64,000 nucleotides of DNA from Cyanoderma ruficeps (GCA_008694505.1 VZDJ01007747.1:31873039-31937038); one strand, 5' to 3'; counted from the first letter of the stretch, positions 1-13,526 are shown. The notes: a model not told the origin generated them from the letters alone. A program made the numbers and translations.

Positions 1-1555
1 TACATGCCCATGTGCTGAACCAGTAAGTAGCTAGAAAGCCATTGTTCCATGTCTTTATATGATAGATAAGGAAAGATTTGGTTTGCCATTCCCCTAAGCA
101 TCAAAGCTTAGCCTTGAAAAAATGTTGAAGAAAATAAAATCTATAAAAAGCCCTAGACTTAATTGGCCACTGCATCTTTTAAGGGTCACTGCCTTAGGCA
201 GTTCTTCTGGTTCATCAACCACGCCTACGTGAGGGACAGGCTGCCACTCCTGCAGTGACTTGTGCTCTGTCCAGTGTCACTGGGTTATTCTCCCTCAAGA
301 AAAAAAACAGGTGTAAACCAACCTATTTTCAGTGCAGCTGCCACCATGCGAGTGAGAACCTGTCATGATGCTGAAAAATGCCAGTGATGCCAATGGATGG
401 GTGCCCCTTCCTTCTTGCTCCCTCCACTGAACACAGTTTAAAAGGTGAAGGGCAATAGCTGATGTCACATTAACAGAAACAATGGATTGGCAAGTATACT
501 GTAACAAGGACATTCAGCATGAATTATTGTTTCTCGTTTTCTCTAACAAATCAATGAATAAATAAATACATATAAATCAATCAATAAATATATATATATA
601 AAAATACATATATATCTGCAAATAAAATTTACCACCCCTCATCTTGTTTGCTTGTATCTCTTTTGAAATAATTAATATTTTGTGATATTGGGGCTATAAG
701 TCAAACCAGAGACATTGCTAAAAAATCAAGGAGAAGCAACATAAAGAATGTCACACCCGTGATGAAACTTCCAATCAGTGGTATAGATTCATAACTTTCT
801 CAGTAATCTAAAACTTTCATGCCATAAAATAGCCTGATCCCTAGAGGTACTGACTGCAGCTTAGCAGCTGTTTTGTACACATGTAGTTTATTTTTTTTGC
901 AGACACAAAGGGAAGTGTCATATCTGCTCCAGTGACATTACATGAGAAAGCTGGAGATAAAAAGTAGACATGGAAGATACTTAAGATTAGTCACTTCATG
1001 TGACTACAGCTGAACCAAATTCTGCAGCCTCAGCTCTGTGATGTTTCTGGGATTGTGCTGCTGTAGCAGAAACAGGCTATGTCTCACTCTTGCTTATGAA
1101 GTGTCATTCCTTCCTCACCTTCCCACATGTCCCTGGACATCTTGGCCATGCCATCTCTTCCAGTATCCACACCACCAGCTGTGGTTTCTGCAGATACTTC
1201 TTCCATACAAAAGGCAATAGATCTCATGTTGGAGTATCTCTGCCTCCCTTCCAGCTTCAAAAATGGCAGTAGCTTTAAGAGTCTGCAGGCTGTATGAAGG
1301 AAAGAGGTGCTGCTTCTCTTTTCCCAGAGGATTTCATAGAAATTTTCAGGAGCCCTGAAGCAGATAGTTTCTCTCCAAGTAGCTGTTCTGCACTAGATAC
1401 TATGCTGTACCCTGAATGGATGTGTTTTGTGGTTTGAACATAGCCTGAAGCCTGCCTGTTGTGTCACACTGATCTGAAAATATTCCTGTGAAAGTAAGAT
1501 ACACACACCCCCTCCATCGATTTTCCAAATATCATTCCAAGGCTACTGTAAGAAA
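1..1555. other. Non-coding stretch with AT-rich simple sequence
   Basis: I see no gene here. Positions about 551-612 are low-complexity AAAT/AT sequence. The rest is mixed unique sequence with only short reading frames (under 75 codons) that lack any recognisable domain. A slightly C-rich part at 1090-1260 gives two overlapping 60-codon frames on the plus strand, but neither resembles a known protein. Confidence 0.6.
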
Positions 1556-2183
1556 TATGCTGGCAGTCCATGAGACCCTGGCCAAGGGGATTGTGTGCAC
1601 CCTCAGTAAATTCACCCACAGCAGTAAGCTGGCAAGGAGTTTTGATCTGCTGGAGAGTAGGAAGGCTGCCTCAAGAACTGTGCCCAGTTCTGGGCCCCTC
1701 ACTTCAGCAATGACCTTAAGAAGCTGAAACAAGTCCAGAGAAGGGAAACAGAGCTGGGGAAGGGTCTGGAGCCCAAGTCCTATGGGGAGCCTCTGAGGGA
1801 GCTGCCATTGCTTAGCCTGGAGAAGAGGAAGCTCAGCAGGGACCAGATTGCTCTCTACAGCTGCCTGCAAGGAGGTTGCAACCATGTGTGGGATCTCTTC
1901 TCCCTGGCAACTGTGACAGGACAAGAGGACATAGCCACAAGCTGCATCAGGGGAGGTTTAGGTTTGACCTCAGGAAGAATTTCTTCACTGAAATTGTGGT
2001 CAGACATTGGAATGGGCTGTGCCTGGAGGTGGTGGAGTCATCATTCCCAAAAGTTTTCAAGAAATGACTGGATATGGCACTTTGTGCCATGGTCTAGTTG
2101 ACAAGGTGGTGTTCAGTCAGAGGTGGGACTTGGTGATTTTGAAGGTCTTTTCCAACCTTAATGATTCTATGTTTCTGTGATGT
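1556..2183 (+). mobile_element. CR1 LINE, 3' part of RT ORF plus 3' tail, internally deleted
   Basis: This is a dead copy of the avian CR1 non-LTR retrotransposon. In the plus frames it encodes GIVCTLSKF near 1587, close to the CR1 reverse-transcriptase stretch GIECTLSKF. In a different frame, [11 protein letters not shown] follows near 1811, the conserved C-terminal part of the same protein. The element ends with the 3' signature 'cttttccaacctta' and the tail 'atgattctatgtttctg' near 2160-2180. Near 1668-1675 the sequence jumps from the early palm region to the 'ccagttctgggcccc' region, so an estimated 250-300 bases are missing. The frame change and the deletion make it non-functional. The 5' boundary is uncertain by about 20 bases. 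The minus-strand 130-codon frame at 1532-1924 is only its antisense shadow. Confidence 0.93.
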
Positions 2184-2821
2184 TAAATTTCCAGTGGGGA
2201 AAAGGAAGCCTGGATGTGAGGCTGGTGTTGTAGCCATGACAACCAAAACAGAGGAGATGTGAATGAGGCAGGAACTCAGAGCAGTGCAGGGCCTTGAAGA
2301 AAAGGACAGATTCTGGGAAAAAAAAGTGGAGCTGGTTGCTGGTATATAGGAGTTTGATCAGAAAAAGCACAGTTGCATTTTCCAACATGCTGTGCTTATG
2401 AACGGTTTATGGAGACTTTTATGAAATGAGAGGAGGGTGTTGCCTCTAAAAGAAAGAAAAATACAGCTGTAGAAATGATTTGGAGGAAAAAGAATGCCAG
2501 GCGACAGGGTTTCAGTGCAAGAAGTATCTATCGTGTCTGCAAGGAGTACTGTGATATTGACTGTGACACTGCAGGAAGAAAAAGACAGTTAGGAAAGGAA
2601 ATTAGGGCTGTCCAGGTTTTAATTTTGAGTTATTCCCGTTGGAAATGCCAGATGTGGTTTTGGTTAGAAAGAAATCAGATGCGAGTGTGTAGATACACAC
2701 ATGAGCTCTCAGCAAAAGGTTGTCAGTTGGAGCATGTAAATAAATGGCTGTACCTACCCAGGAAGGGGTGTAAGGAATGGGAAGCAAAGGAGTAAATAGT
2801 TTTCTACATGGATATTTCTCT
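2184..2821. other. Unique non-coding sequence
   Basis: No gene or recognisable repeat is seen. A 106-codon plus-strand frame at 2475-2795 has no recognisable domain and no supporting signal. Confidence 0.5.
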
Positions 2822-2905
2822 GGATTATCTCTAAACTCTGTCCCTGACTTGCTGTGTGATAATGGGCAAGTGATTTAAATGTTTCTTATCCTGTCCTGTT
2901 AGTTT
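2822..2905 (+). repeat. MIR/CORE-SINE-like fragment
   Basis: Positions 2842-2898 carry the characteristic MIR core order: 'gacttgctgtgtgat', then 'gggcaagtgattta', then a pyrimidine-rich 'tttcttatcctgtcc'. MIR elements are tRNA-derived SINEs that stopped moving early in amniote history, so a degraded copy is expected in birds. No tRNA-like A and B boxes are clear at the 5' side, so only the core survives. The match is by remembered consensus. Confidence 0.6.
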
Positions 2906-5900
2906 ATATAATTCACAAAAAGTCCATGAAAAGTGTGCCTGCAGTTTTCTAAGCTATCTGTATGTGGAAAGTTTACCACAATGAGCCTCACTTTCAGTTT
3001 GGTCTTTTTAATGCTACCTTAAGAAATTTACAAATGAAAAACAAGCAGATGTAAAAGTCTGAGGAGCAGTGCAGAATATCCCAAAGTCACAGTGAGTTAC
3101 TGCTTCTTTGCTGCTTATACTCATTACATGGGGAACTTTTCCTTCAACCTGAATGTCTGGATTACCAGTTCCCCAAAATGCTTTTGGTACTCTATAGAGC
3201 ACTCCTGTGAGTGCTAATGGTGTTGAGGTTGCCTGCTTCTAAAATGATTGACTCCAAGCCTTTGTTTGATTCATGAGTGTAAAACCATTCTAGAGCTCTT
3301 GTACTTAACAGTAAAACATTATTGTTTGAAAAAAAAAAAATTCTGTTCATTCTACAATAAATATTCAGCTATATATATATATGTATATAAATATACATTT
3401 ATTCTAGATGATCTAAGAGTTTGATTTTCCTGCTAACAAAATACAAAGGGAAGCTACTAATGAATGAAAGGCAATGAATGACAATTCTCTTGTTTACTTC
3501 TTGGTCTGATTCTTGTCTAATTTTGGAGAGGCTGTTAATTTGGTGTCCTTCCTTCCAATCCAGGCTAGTATAACTTTGAGAATTTTTCTGAGGTTATGCA
3601 TTCTCTTGGCATGTTACAAAGCCTACAGTGCTTACAGCTGGTTACATTTTTGGTAGGCGGATGTAGCCATTATCTTTTTTTAATTGTCTACATGAAAAGC
3701 AGTAAGCTGGAGTGCTCTTCAGGAAGACATAGAACTCTACACAAATTTTGGATAAATTCAACTGAGTAAAAGAGAAATTAAGGCTAAGTAATTTACAGTT
3801 TATGCTTGCAAAACATGCCAGCTGTGGCCACTGAGTGTGCCCTGCTTTCTTTCCAGTTCCACATTTCAGTGGAGAGACAGATCCTGTGAATCTGGCCACC
3901 TCACATCATTTGCTGAGCGACTTAAGGCCCATACAGCTTTGTATGTTGCTGGCACACCAGTAGCTGTGGAATGATAAATCTGACCCGTAGTTTTTTTTGT
4001 TTTCCTGTACAGGGGCAAGTGTATTCGTTTGGTTTCCCACGAATTGTGCTGTTGCTCAGGGCACATATAATATATGGACACTGTGCTGGCACGGCCACCA
4101 GGCTTGATATCCAGCAACAAATTTGTACAGGAAATCACTTGTACTGGCTCCTGAAGATTTTGCCGTTCAGTCCTGGGCAACACAAGAAATAGTAACGTGT
4201 ATTTAGTTTAAAAGATGGCATTGCAAAGTAAAGATAATATTTTTATCTTTTTTACCCATTTAAATGTAAGCATGATCTTTGTGGAATTTTCAAACAGGTC
4301 CTTTACATCCATAATTTTTAATGATAAGGTTGCTACCTAAAGAGTTAATTTCTGGGAATATATACCCAGAGCCAGAATTCTCCTTGACCAGCAAAAACCC
4401 CAGATTGAGTTACTATGTTGTTGCTTAATAACCTGGTAGGTTTTGCTTTGATATCTCTCCTTTTAGTTACTAAAAAAGTCACAGATGCTTTCTCAAGAAT
4501 TGTGCAGAGGGGAGTAGGTGTTTCTTATTATTTTTTCAGATGTTTACATTTTTAGCACTGGAGTCTCATCCTAGGGATAGAACAAACTTATGGCTTTGGT
4601 CTTGTGTCCATTATTTTAAATACTTTTGACTATAATTCTTGTATGAACAGAACTTTATGCACCATCAATATTTCAAATGTAAATAAAATAGTTCTTTAAA
4701 AATGAAGATCACTTAAAACATAGTGCTGCTTGAATGTTGAACAGCCATTATGTTTAATAGCATTTTTAAACTATTAAAGTTGAGTGGTTACTTTTTATTT
4801 TGCATTTAGACACTCATGGGAGACATTTATTTTGTCCCATACTCTGCAAATAGTGATGCTGTTAGTAGAGAAGATTCTCATTTTGAATAATGGTCTCATT
4901 TATATAATATCCCTTAGTATAATATATTCATATCTTAGAGAGAAATGAAAATTCGCAAACTGTTAAGGGGGATACAGAAAATCAAATTAAATATGTGTCT
5001 ATAAAAAATCTTGGGGGAGGGGAAGTAAAAGGGTGAACACCCTCTTCTGGGAATTATTAGGTTTGAAGTTAACACCCTGTTTTAGCAGTGATGACATCAA
5101 TAGGAAATAAAGACAATAAAGAAATAATTTTTATTATGGATTAGGTAAGGTTTTTTTCAATATCCTTGGACAGCAAACTCCAGGACAATTCAGAATGGCT
5201 GACTGCATGAAAATGCAGAAAGAAATTACAGAATTAGATGCAGCAGTTTTTATGGCCCTGACTTAGCTTTATGTAGGCATTTGAGAGTCATTCTTGCTAT
5301 TTTTTATTCACTTTTTATGGCTATTCCAGCATGTTCCAGTGATTCTCTTTTTATGCTGTGGTAGCACCAAAAAAAAAAAGGCTCATTTATTTGCTACAAA
5401 CCTTGCAGAAAAATGAATAAAAGACTGATTCATCGTTTGTTCCACACAACGTATTTTTTCCTATTACTTTTAGGTGCTTTGCCAAATGCCTGGGTTTATA
5501 TTTCCTGATCCTGAGTGATTTGAAATTTGAACCAGTAAAATGGACAAATTGTAGGTGTAGGTGTACAAGCCTTTTTGGACATTCTTGATTAAGACAAAGA
5601 AGTGGGAACCAGAAGCAAATACACATTTATTAGTACTGAATCATTGGTGGGATGATGGATGTTGGGTAGATAAATGTGCACATGGATGTGCTAGAATATA
5701 TATATTTAGCCACCTTCTTAAATATAGAGCTGTTATTGGTATCAACAGGAATTTGACTGGAATAGAATATATCTCTACATTTTAAGTAAAAACTGCTTTT
5801 AAAACAGTTATTTATAGCATAAAATTAGCATTGCCTTTGCTAGACTTTGCAATTACCAGAGCTGCAAATGGAAAGTCAGCAACAAATTTTGGAGGTTTTA

Positions 5901-7387
5901 GTGTGGTGCTGGTCTCTGTGATCATGTCAGAAGGGACAAATCAATGCATTGCAGCTTAAATTGTATCAGTCTGCTAAAGATTCTTTAGAAGCGAGATAGT
6001 AAAAAAATCTGCACTACAGGACTATCACTTTGTTATGCTATTGTAAATTTTAAAATATACTTTAGTTTTAAAGAAGCAAACCTTGCAAATTCCTCTTTTT
6101 TCCTAAGGCAATCAAAATGGATTCAGGCAATACCTTTCTTACTAACCATGTATCATTTAGCTACCCACTTGTGCTTTGTAACCTTGACTTGATAAAGCTG
6201 TTTAAAAAGTTTTAAGAAATCTTTTGTATGGGGGATCGTTAATACATGGAAAAGATCCTATTACTTTATCTAAAGACTAATGCACTACAGTAGCCTTTTC
6301 AGTGAATATAAGCTATCTTCTCCAACATGTCTGTAATTCTGTTAAATATCTATTTAAAAGATGTCTAACAGTGTTACTAAAGTGATAGATGTTATTTTTA
6401 CTTTTAAAACTAAAAAGTACAGCACCTTCTGAAATATTTTAAGATCGTTTATGTGCAAAATGAATGCACATAAACTTTAAAGAATAGATTTTTTAACTCA
6501 GTAATTTTTGCACTCTTTGAGATTGTTTCAATTGCTACAATAAGAGAATTTGAACTCCAAATAATTGGCAGAGCATTGTGAGTTTTATGTGGAATCTGTG
6601 GTCTTTTGAGCATGAAGCATAATTGCTCTTTGCTCTTAGAAAGCTCTTTTTCCAATAGCATATTTTCTCATTCCCATTAATAGAAATTAATTTTTTTTTA
6701 ACTTGCAAAGTTTGGGCAAGTTTCTGTCTAAATTCGTGTCTCTGTTATCTGTCTAATTCATGCATTACAGGTATTTTCATATTCTGACTATTAGGGTGGC
6801 ATACCAACGCCGTAGCTAATTGGTGCATTTTATATTGAGCTGTATGGCTTGGTGTAAAATTTTAATGTAAGCAGGAATTTGTAAGGAAATTTTCAAAGGA
6901 AATGATCTGATAGTAATAATCAAATAAATTGTTATATCTTATGTTATAGAGAGGCATAGATATAGATGATTGATACATATTTTTCCCTATTAAAATTAAG
7001 TTATATGGAAATAGAGGTATCTTGAAGGAATTGCTAACCAATCTTATTTCCTTTGCCTTCTACTATCTTCTAAAGAGCTTTTAAGCCAGTAGATTCATGG
7101 CAAATCTTGCTTTTGTAATGCAAATAAAACAAATGTTTTCCATATGATTATGGTTACTTGATCCCTGTTCTGTTCTCTCTTACATAAAATACACACTGCT
7201 CACTGCCAAAGCATGGCTGCTTTCCAATGTATACAATCTAAAGAAGAGTTTAGGCTCTATACTCAGGTTTACACTTTTGAATCACTACACCTTTGTGATC
7301 CATACTGTGTGTGCATAGTAATTAATGAACAGTGAATTTCCTTTCTCACTAGGACAGTGTTTGGAAATCAACATCTTCTGGTCCAAG

Positions 7388-7415
7388 ATTTCTATGTATC
7401 TTCATACATAGAAAT
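7388..7415. repeat. Perfect 12-bp inverted repeat (hairpin)
   Basis: The left arm atttctatgtat (7388-7399) and right arm atacatagaaat (7404-7415) are exact reverse complements separated by the 4-base loop cttc. The stem is AT-rich. No transposase or known miniature element surrounds it, and the arm is too short for a typical microRNA precursor. The function is unknown. Confidence 0.9.
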
Positions 7416-9359
7416 GTTTAATGAATTTGAGGCTACTGCATTCCTTATTTTGGAACCTTTTCCTGAAGCCATAACAGGTATATGACATCTGGCTTTAGGC
7501 AAAGTAATATTTCTTGTCCATGTGCAAGCTATTTTAGCCCTAGAAAACAGCCTGTGGTCATTTGGTCTTCACAAGGTTACATATTCTTACTCACTATGGT
7601 GTTGTTGAAAAGGAGATCCATGCACAGTAGATCTAAATGCTGTACACTAGTTTCCAAGAAGATGCTGTATATTCCCCTTCCAAATCCCTGTCCTGGTTCC
7701 CACCTACAGACATGACTTTAAAATCACTGTTACTGCTTTAAAAATAAAAATAAAAAAGGAAAAAGAGGCAGACTCTTTGATGCACAAGAGGGAATTTTGA
7801 GATCTAGGGAAAATGTAGATGTATTGACAGTGTTTTGCTGAATACAGTGCCTCAACTCCCAAGAAGTGCATGAATTGCAACACACGCCTTTGCCAAGCAT
7901 TCCTTGTTGTTTAAGCTGTGTTAGCTGCTCATTTGGCATGCAAGCTTTCTGGCTCACTGAGAGACACCTATTTCTCCTCCAACTGAATGCAGCAGAAGAG
8001 TCATACCATTCAATATTGACATTTGTTTTAGGAGTGACTTGTTTACTTTATGTTATTGATCTGAAACTTGCACCGCATGTGTGTTTTTTGTGCCTAGCAT
8101 CAGACATTTTACAGCAAAAGGGGAGCTTCCACTGGTGGCATGAATTGTTATAGGTTCATGGTTTCTATGTGACAAAATCTAGAAAGGTCCGTACAACCTT
8201 TTTAGAAGATATGGAGGAAGACTAATAATGATGAGTTCAAAGAATGGAGTTTGGAGTGAACTATCAAGTACCCTACAGGAGCTGATACATACATGTGCCC
8301 CAGGAGTGTGTTTCTCCCAAGCAGAAACTCCGTTAGCAGAAATGTTAAGTTTCCCAGTAGCAAAATGAAATAAAAATCGCTATTTTCATCTGAACAAGTA
8401 GTTTTCCTGATGTTTACATTTATCAGTACTGTAGTTAGATGTCTTTTGTCTAGGCCACAGTATTTCACTGATTATCTCTTCAATTATACTAGTTATTTTT
8501 GTTTGGCTAGTGTTGATTTTCGTTGATTTTGATTCAAATTTATCTGGACATGGGGAATCCACCAATTTTTTCGGCACTTCCAAGAATCTTTTGCTGCCAT
8601 TGATACAATTGTACTTTCATTTTCATATTTATTTTATCTGTATATAAATTCCAGTCATGCTTCCCTCTTCCATCTGTTTCTGCAGAATTTAGAAGCCGTT
8701 TACAGCTTGGTGATTTCTTCTCCTAAGTATCTTAAGTGTTGTAATCACATCTCAGTCTTTTGCTAATCCACACACACCTAATTTGAACTCTCATTAAATT
8801 CTCATTCCCTCCCAAAATTTTTGTAACTCTTAGATCCACTTTTAATATACTTTTCGAAACCCGTTCACCAGAATGTGTGTAGCATCTCAGTACTGCTGCA
8901 GAAAAAGGTAAAACGATCTCCCTACCACTGTAGGAAGTGAGGGGAGAAAAAAAGTTTCTGGTATTATACCTTATTAAGGCTTGCTAGTTTGCTTAGTGCT
9001 TCAAAATGAGAAGTGTTTCCTCTCCTAAAGATGTTGGCATATGGAAGTTTAGTTCTGCAAAGTCCTTACTCACGTGGCAAACTTCACTGATTCATCAGGT
9101 CTGATTTTGCCACCATTGCCTGACTGTGGGCTGTGTCTGCAAACTGACAAAACAACTGAAACCTCTGAAGGAAGGAAAGGGCTGTCATTTAAAAAGGGGT
9201 TTCTAAATAGTACTTGGCATATTGGATCCTACCCTAGTTGCAACTTTTAGATACTATGAAAATATAAAAGTTAAATTTATTGTGATAATAAAAGATTGTG
9301 GGAGCTGTGTTGCTGAAATCGATCAGGGTAAGATTAAACAATAAAAAGCTGGTTCGAGT

Positions 9360-9415
9360 TGAACTCACAAGTAAGGAGGAGCATTCATTGGACTTTGGAT
9401 CAGGCCCAAAATTAA
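9360..9415. repeat. Possible ancient sauropsid interspersed repeat fragment
   Basis: The segment 'ctttggatcaggcccaaa' (9393-9410) resembles the edge of a very old interspersed repeat that I recall from turtle, crocodile and bird genomes, where GGATCAGGCCC-type words recur. The call rests on this short motif only, so it is a weak inference. Confidence 0.3.
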
Positions 9416-10199
9416 AGGTTTCTTTCTTAAAAGAGATTTTGTATTCATTATTCTCCTACACAGTTTTTCAGGGGTATTTAAGAAATAACAACTTAAAAAT
9501 TATCACCTTTCTTATGTTTTATGTTACTTGGAGGTATAATTTCTTAATAAATCAGTGATACAAACTTAAGTAGTAAAAAGAAATGTTTTTTACTTTGCAA
9601 ATACCACCAGCATGTCTTAAAGCAAGTAAGATTCTGCCTATGTGTGGAAGGGGGAGAGCTGGTGTATTGATCAGCTGAAGTGCTGCAGAGACTATAAACT
9701 GATAGTCAGAAGGAGGAAAAAAAACCCAAAAGAAATCACAGGAGAACACATAGCAGCAGAAAATCTGTGTAAAATTATCCACTGCTGTCTTCTTCTCAGT
9801 TTCTATCCCCAAATGAGACTATATCTCAATCTGTTTCTGGTCAAGACCAAGCATAACAAACCTAAAACATTTGGTTTATATTTTTTCTCCCCTAAACTTT
9901 GTATGAATTATACAGAAAATCACTGCATGTCTTTAAAAATTCTGATCAGGTTTCCTCTGGAGTCTTGCTGCTGGAAGAATGTCTTATGGGTAAATTTCCA
10001 CTCTCTCAGCAGGGCAGTGTTTTGCATGAACCAACTCCCAGGAGAGAATGCTGTGTGCTTATTCCGTACAACAAGGCTCAGGCAGCATCTCCATATTAAA
10101 CTGACCAGAGGGAGGGAGGGGAAGCAGTTGACCTGAGGGGAAAAGGGGAGGGCTGAGGACCAGAAGACTGTGTTTATTTCCAAAGCTAGATAGTGCTGT

Positions 10200-10303
10200 T
10201 CACAAAAACAAATGAACCCCCCATAAAAATCAACCCCCAAAATCTCCCAAGCCAAAACCAAACTTAATGAAAAAAATACCCCCAAACTACAAAAAAACCC
10301 CCT
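10200..10303. repeat. C/A-rich, nearly G-free low-complexity tract
   Basis: The plus strand is almost free of G over about 100 bases and contains repeated runs of four to six C separated by A-rich spacers. The minus strand therefore carries four runs of five or six G plus a shorter one, separated by T-rich loops. It is low-complexity sequence with some potential for G-quadruplex formation on the minus strand, although the loops are long. Confidence 0.75.
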
Positions 10304-11993
10304 TCTGAAATATTTCTGCAGGTATATTATTACAGTTGAAGAGTTTGAATACCACCTTTCCCAAAATACACTCACTAAAGGTAAGAGATAAAGTCCTCAA
10401 ACAAGAAATCCTTGTGCCAAGCCATTTTCTTGTCTGTTTTAGAGAAAGTTGGAAAAATACTCTCTTTCTTTATTCTTTTACTACCTGGACTTCAGATTTA
10501 TTTTCTGCTTCCTTAAAAATTGACTTCACTTTTTAGTCTTTTTTGAACCTGGTTGGCAGTACATACTGTTTCACTAATGGATCTTGTTACTGGGCTATTT
10601 CTTGGTATGGTTCTGTGATTCAATACTTTTAATTATCTTTTTATTACAACATGTACCAGGTCCTAACACACAGTAGATTTAATGATAAGGCAATATACTA
10701 CTTGTATTGTATTGTATCCATTTATAGTCATTTTTATAATGGTATCTTGCTAATAAAACGTTATCTTATTCATTCAATTTGTGTGTAATAAATCAACAGC
10801 TTGTTCGCTTTCTTCTCATGCAGATATCGGAATAAGTATGTACGACTGTGTGCATGTACTAAACCTGATGATGTTGCTTGCATACAAATGGAAATTAGCC
10901 TAACAGCATTTCATTAATGAAAGTGTAGCTGTTTTCCTGTGACCCAAGTAGAATTAATACTCCAAATACATAAAATAACATGGGAATTTATTTTATCTCA
11001 CACAAGTCATTTGAAAAAATGCATCCAGCCCATTTTTTCCCTGCCATTATTCCCATATTACAGATTTCAAAACCGATATAACTGGAAATCAGGGTTTTCT
11101 TCAGCTGTACAAGATAAATCAGGGATTCCCCAATTTACATTTTCTGTGTAATACCACTAAGATGCAGCATTAGCTAGCTGTGGAAGTAGAGCAAATCTCA
11201 CTCTACATATATGCAAATGAGGATGTATTTAGCAGCTTACACTACATTGATATCACATTTAGAAATGTGTGATATACATAATGAAAGATGAAGTAATGCT
11301 GTATGCCCTTGCTTTAAAGGTGGCCCATAGAAAGCAGCACTTACATTGTACCTCCTTTCAGAGGAACTTGAATAAGACTAAAAATATCTAGAGGATGTGA
11401 TGACAAATATAAAAAAAGCTTGGATTTAGTCTGCATGAACTATTGAATCTCTATCTGTGAACTGCAATTTTTAATTCAGAGAACAAGTGGGAGCTGATAT
11501 CTCTACAGCACTCCAACTATAGCTTGACCAATGCTATAGCCTCTGATAGAGACAAGAGAAAATTCTATTGTGTGTATGCAAGGTATTTGATGCTTTAAGT
11601 TATGACAGGTTTTAAATAAATTTGTCCATCTGTTTATGGAAAGACAAGTTTGGAGGCAAAACTAAGCAGTATCCTTTAAGGTAGCATCCAGCATGTTAAG
11701 AGTTGGAACAGGATAACTAAGCTAAATTTATACACATTTTTTTCCTGTTTTCTCAGAGAGAGTGTTATGAACTCATAACAATTGTCTTTCTTTTAAAACC
11801 CAAACAACAATAATAACAAAAATTGTGGGTGGAGGGGGAGATGTGAGTGCATAGAAATACAAATTTTCCAAACAATGTTCTCTTCTAAGCCAAAACTGTA
11901 TCATCAAATACAAACCCAGGTTGGGGGATTAATCCTCCCAAGCACAGTGGAAGCAGAGTGGCTGTGACCTTTCCTGTGTAAGTAGAGTGAATT

Positions 11994-12016
11994 AAAAAAA
12001 CAAACAAACAAAAAAA
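11994..12016. repeat. (CAAA)n simple repeat
   Basis: A short run of A followed by CAAA units, interrupted and about 23 bases long. Confidence 0.8.
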
Positions 12017-13526
12017 GTCCAAAGCAAGAAGTATTTTATTGTCTAAACCTCAGCTTTTCATGTACAGGTGTTATACAAAGTAGAAGAACGAGATAAATAA
12101 TCCTAACACTCTCTTTACAAAGAATTCACTGTTTTAGAGAATAGTTTCTCAGTCTGAGCTCAGGTTTTTCTGTTTCTATTAAACATTATTGCTGGCTACC
12201 CTGAAATTTCTGAATGACATGCCAAACCTGGAATCCTGGCTGTACAGATTGATTGTGCTAGTGTATTTTATTTCTCTTCTATAGCTGAGTCCTGGGTGTG
12301 CAGACAACAAGGTACTTAACATCAGTGTGAGTGAAGTGCTTAAGGTTTAAGGATGTGCCAAGAGCTTTACTGGATCTCCTCCATAGTTAACGGACAGAGT
12401 TTTATATAAAATTAACTTGTTATGCAATGGCACTGTTTAGGATAGAAAATTTATATTATTCATAAGTATTACAGATAGGAGAAAGTGGTTGAAGATGAAC
12501 ATGGCAGATCATTGATAAACGGTGATCTCAGATTGTTTAGATAAGTGGAGGTGTGCAATGTGTGTTGTAGTATGGCCAAATGGAGACGAATTTGGGACAA
12601 AGCCAGTGTTTGGAAAATGGAAACCCTTGTTCTGGGTGGGTGTGGCTTTAAAAGACTTTTGAGTTCTGGCAAATAATCAGCTAAAGGTGAGCTGCCAGCT
12701 AACACAGTAGGGAAGCTGATGTGATGTTTCAATATATCAGATGGACAAACCTCAAGTAAAGGATAGGAAAATTATATTATTTTAGGGGTTTGATGAAAAT
12801 CTAATGTGGTTCATTTTTGTGAGTTCAGTTTTGGCACACACTTTTAAAGAAAGATAATGCTTTGGAAAGTGTTGGAAGGGAAAAAAAAGAATGGTTACAA
12901 TTTTTTTAAAAAATATGCTTTGCAATGAAAGATTCTGAGATCTCCATCTGTTTTCTTATCAGAGGAGGTTACTTAGTCCCGGTATACAAGAACTAAAATA
13001 GGGAAGAAAATTCTAGAAGGTTACAGACAAAAGCAAGGCAACACTCTGAAGCTGGAAATTGAGGGCACTTTCTTAAATGAATCATTGTAATACACATTTC
13101 AAAATCAATGGAACAATTTACGTAGGATTTTTAACCCTATGTTTTCTTACTGCAGAAAACATAAATAGGTTTTTCTGTTAAAAGTCTATGCTCCTGTTCA
13201 AAAGAAATTGAAGAAAAAAATCATCTGCATTCTGAGTTACACATAAGGGTCAGTTTTCATGACAGCAATGTCTCTTCAGCCTTATCTTTTTCTGATAAGA
13301 ATCTGTAGGAAGCAGCTTAGTTCCCTCTTTTAAGAGAGAGAAAAAAATCAAACTAGTTTTCTATTTGGAGAAATGAATAATGCCTTCATAAAAACAATAG
13401 ATACCTTCCTCTCTTAAAGTCTGTGCTACCTTTTCACTAAAGTGGCTCTGAAAATTATAGTTTCCTTTATATGCATGAGGAAAAAATACTGAGAATTATG
13501 GGAGAATGGACACTTTGGCTTGAAAC

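Larger units (their letters stand above)
2906..13526. other. Long unique AT-rich block without genes
   Basis: About 10.6 kb in which I recognise no exon. It holds a short AT microsatellite near 3369-3400, a perfect hairpin at 7388-7415, a possible ancient-repeat motif at 9360-9415, a C/A-rich tract at 10200-10303 and a CAAA repeat at 11994-12016. The largest frames are 164 codons (plus, 9642-10136) and 151 codons (minus, 9920-10375). They overlap each other on opposite strands, are about as long as the best chance frames expected in this much sequence, and show no domain. Confidence 0.55.

Noticed and set aside
1532..1924. 130-codon minus-strand open frame, leucine-rich
   Set aside because: Antisense shadow of the plus-strand CR1.
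9642..10375. Overlapping 164-codon (plus) and 151-codon (minus) open frames
   Set aside because: They are about as long as the best chance frames expected in 64 kb of such sequence, overlap each other on opposite strands, run toward a low-complexity tract and show no domain, signal peptide or splice context.
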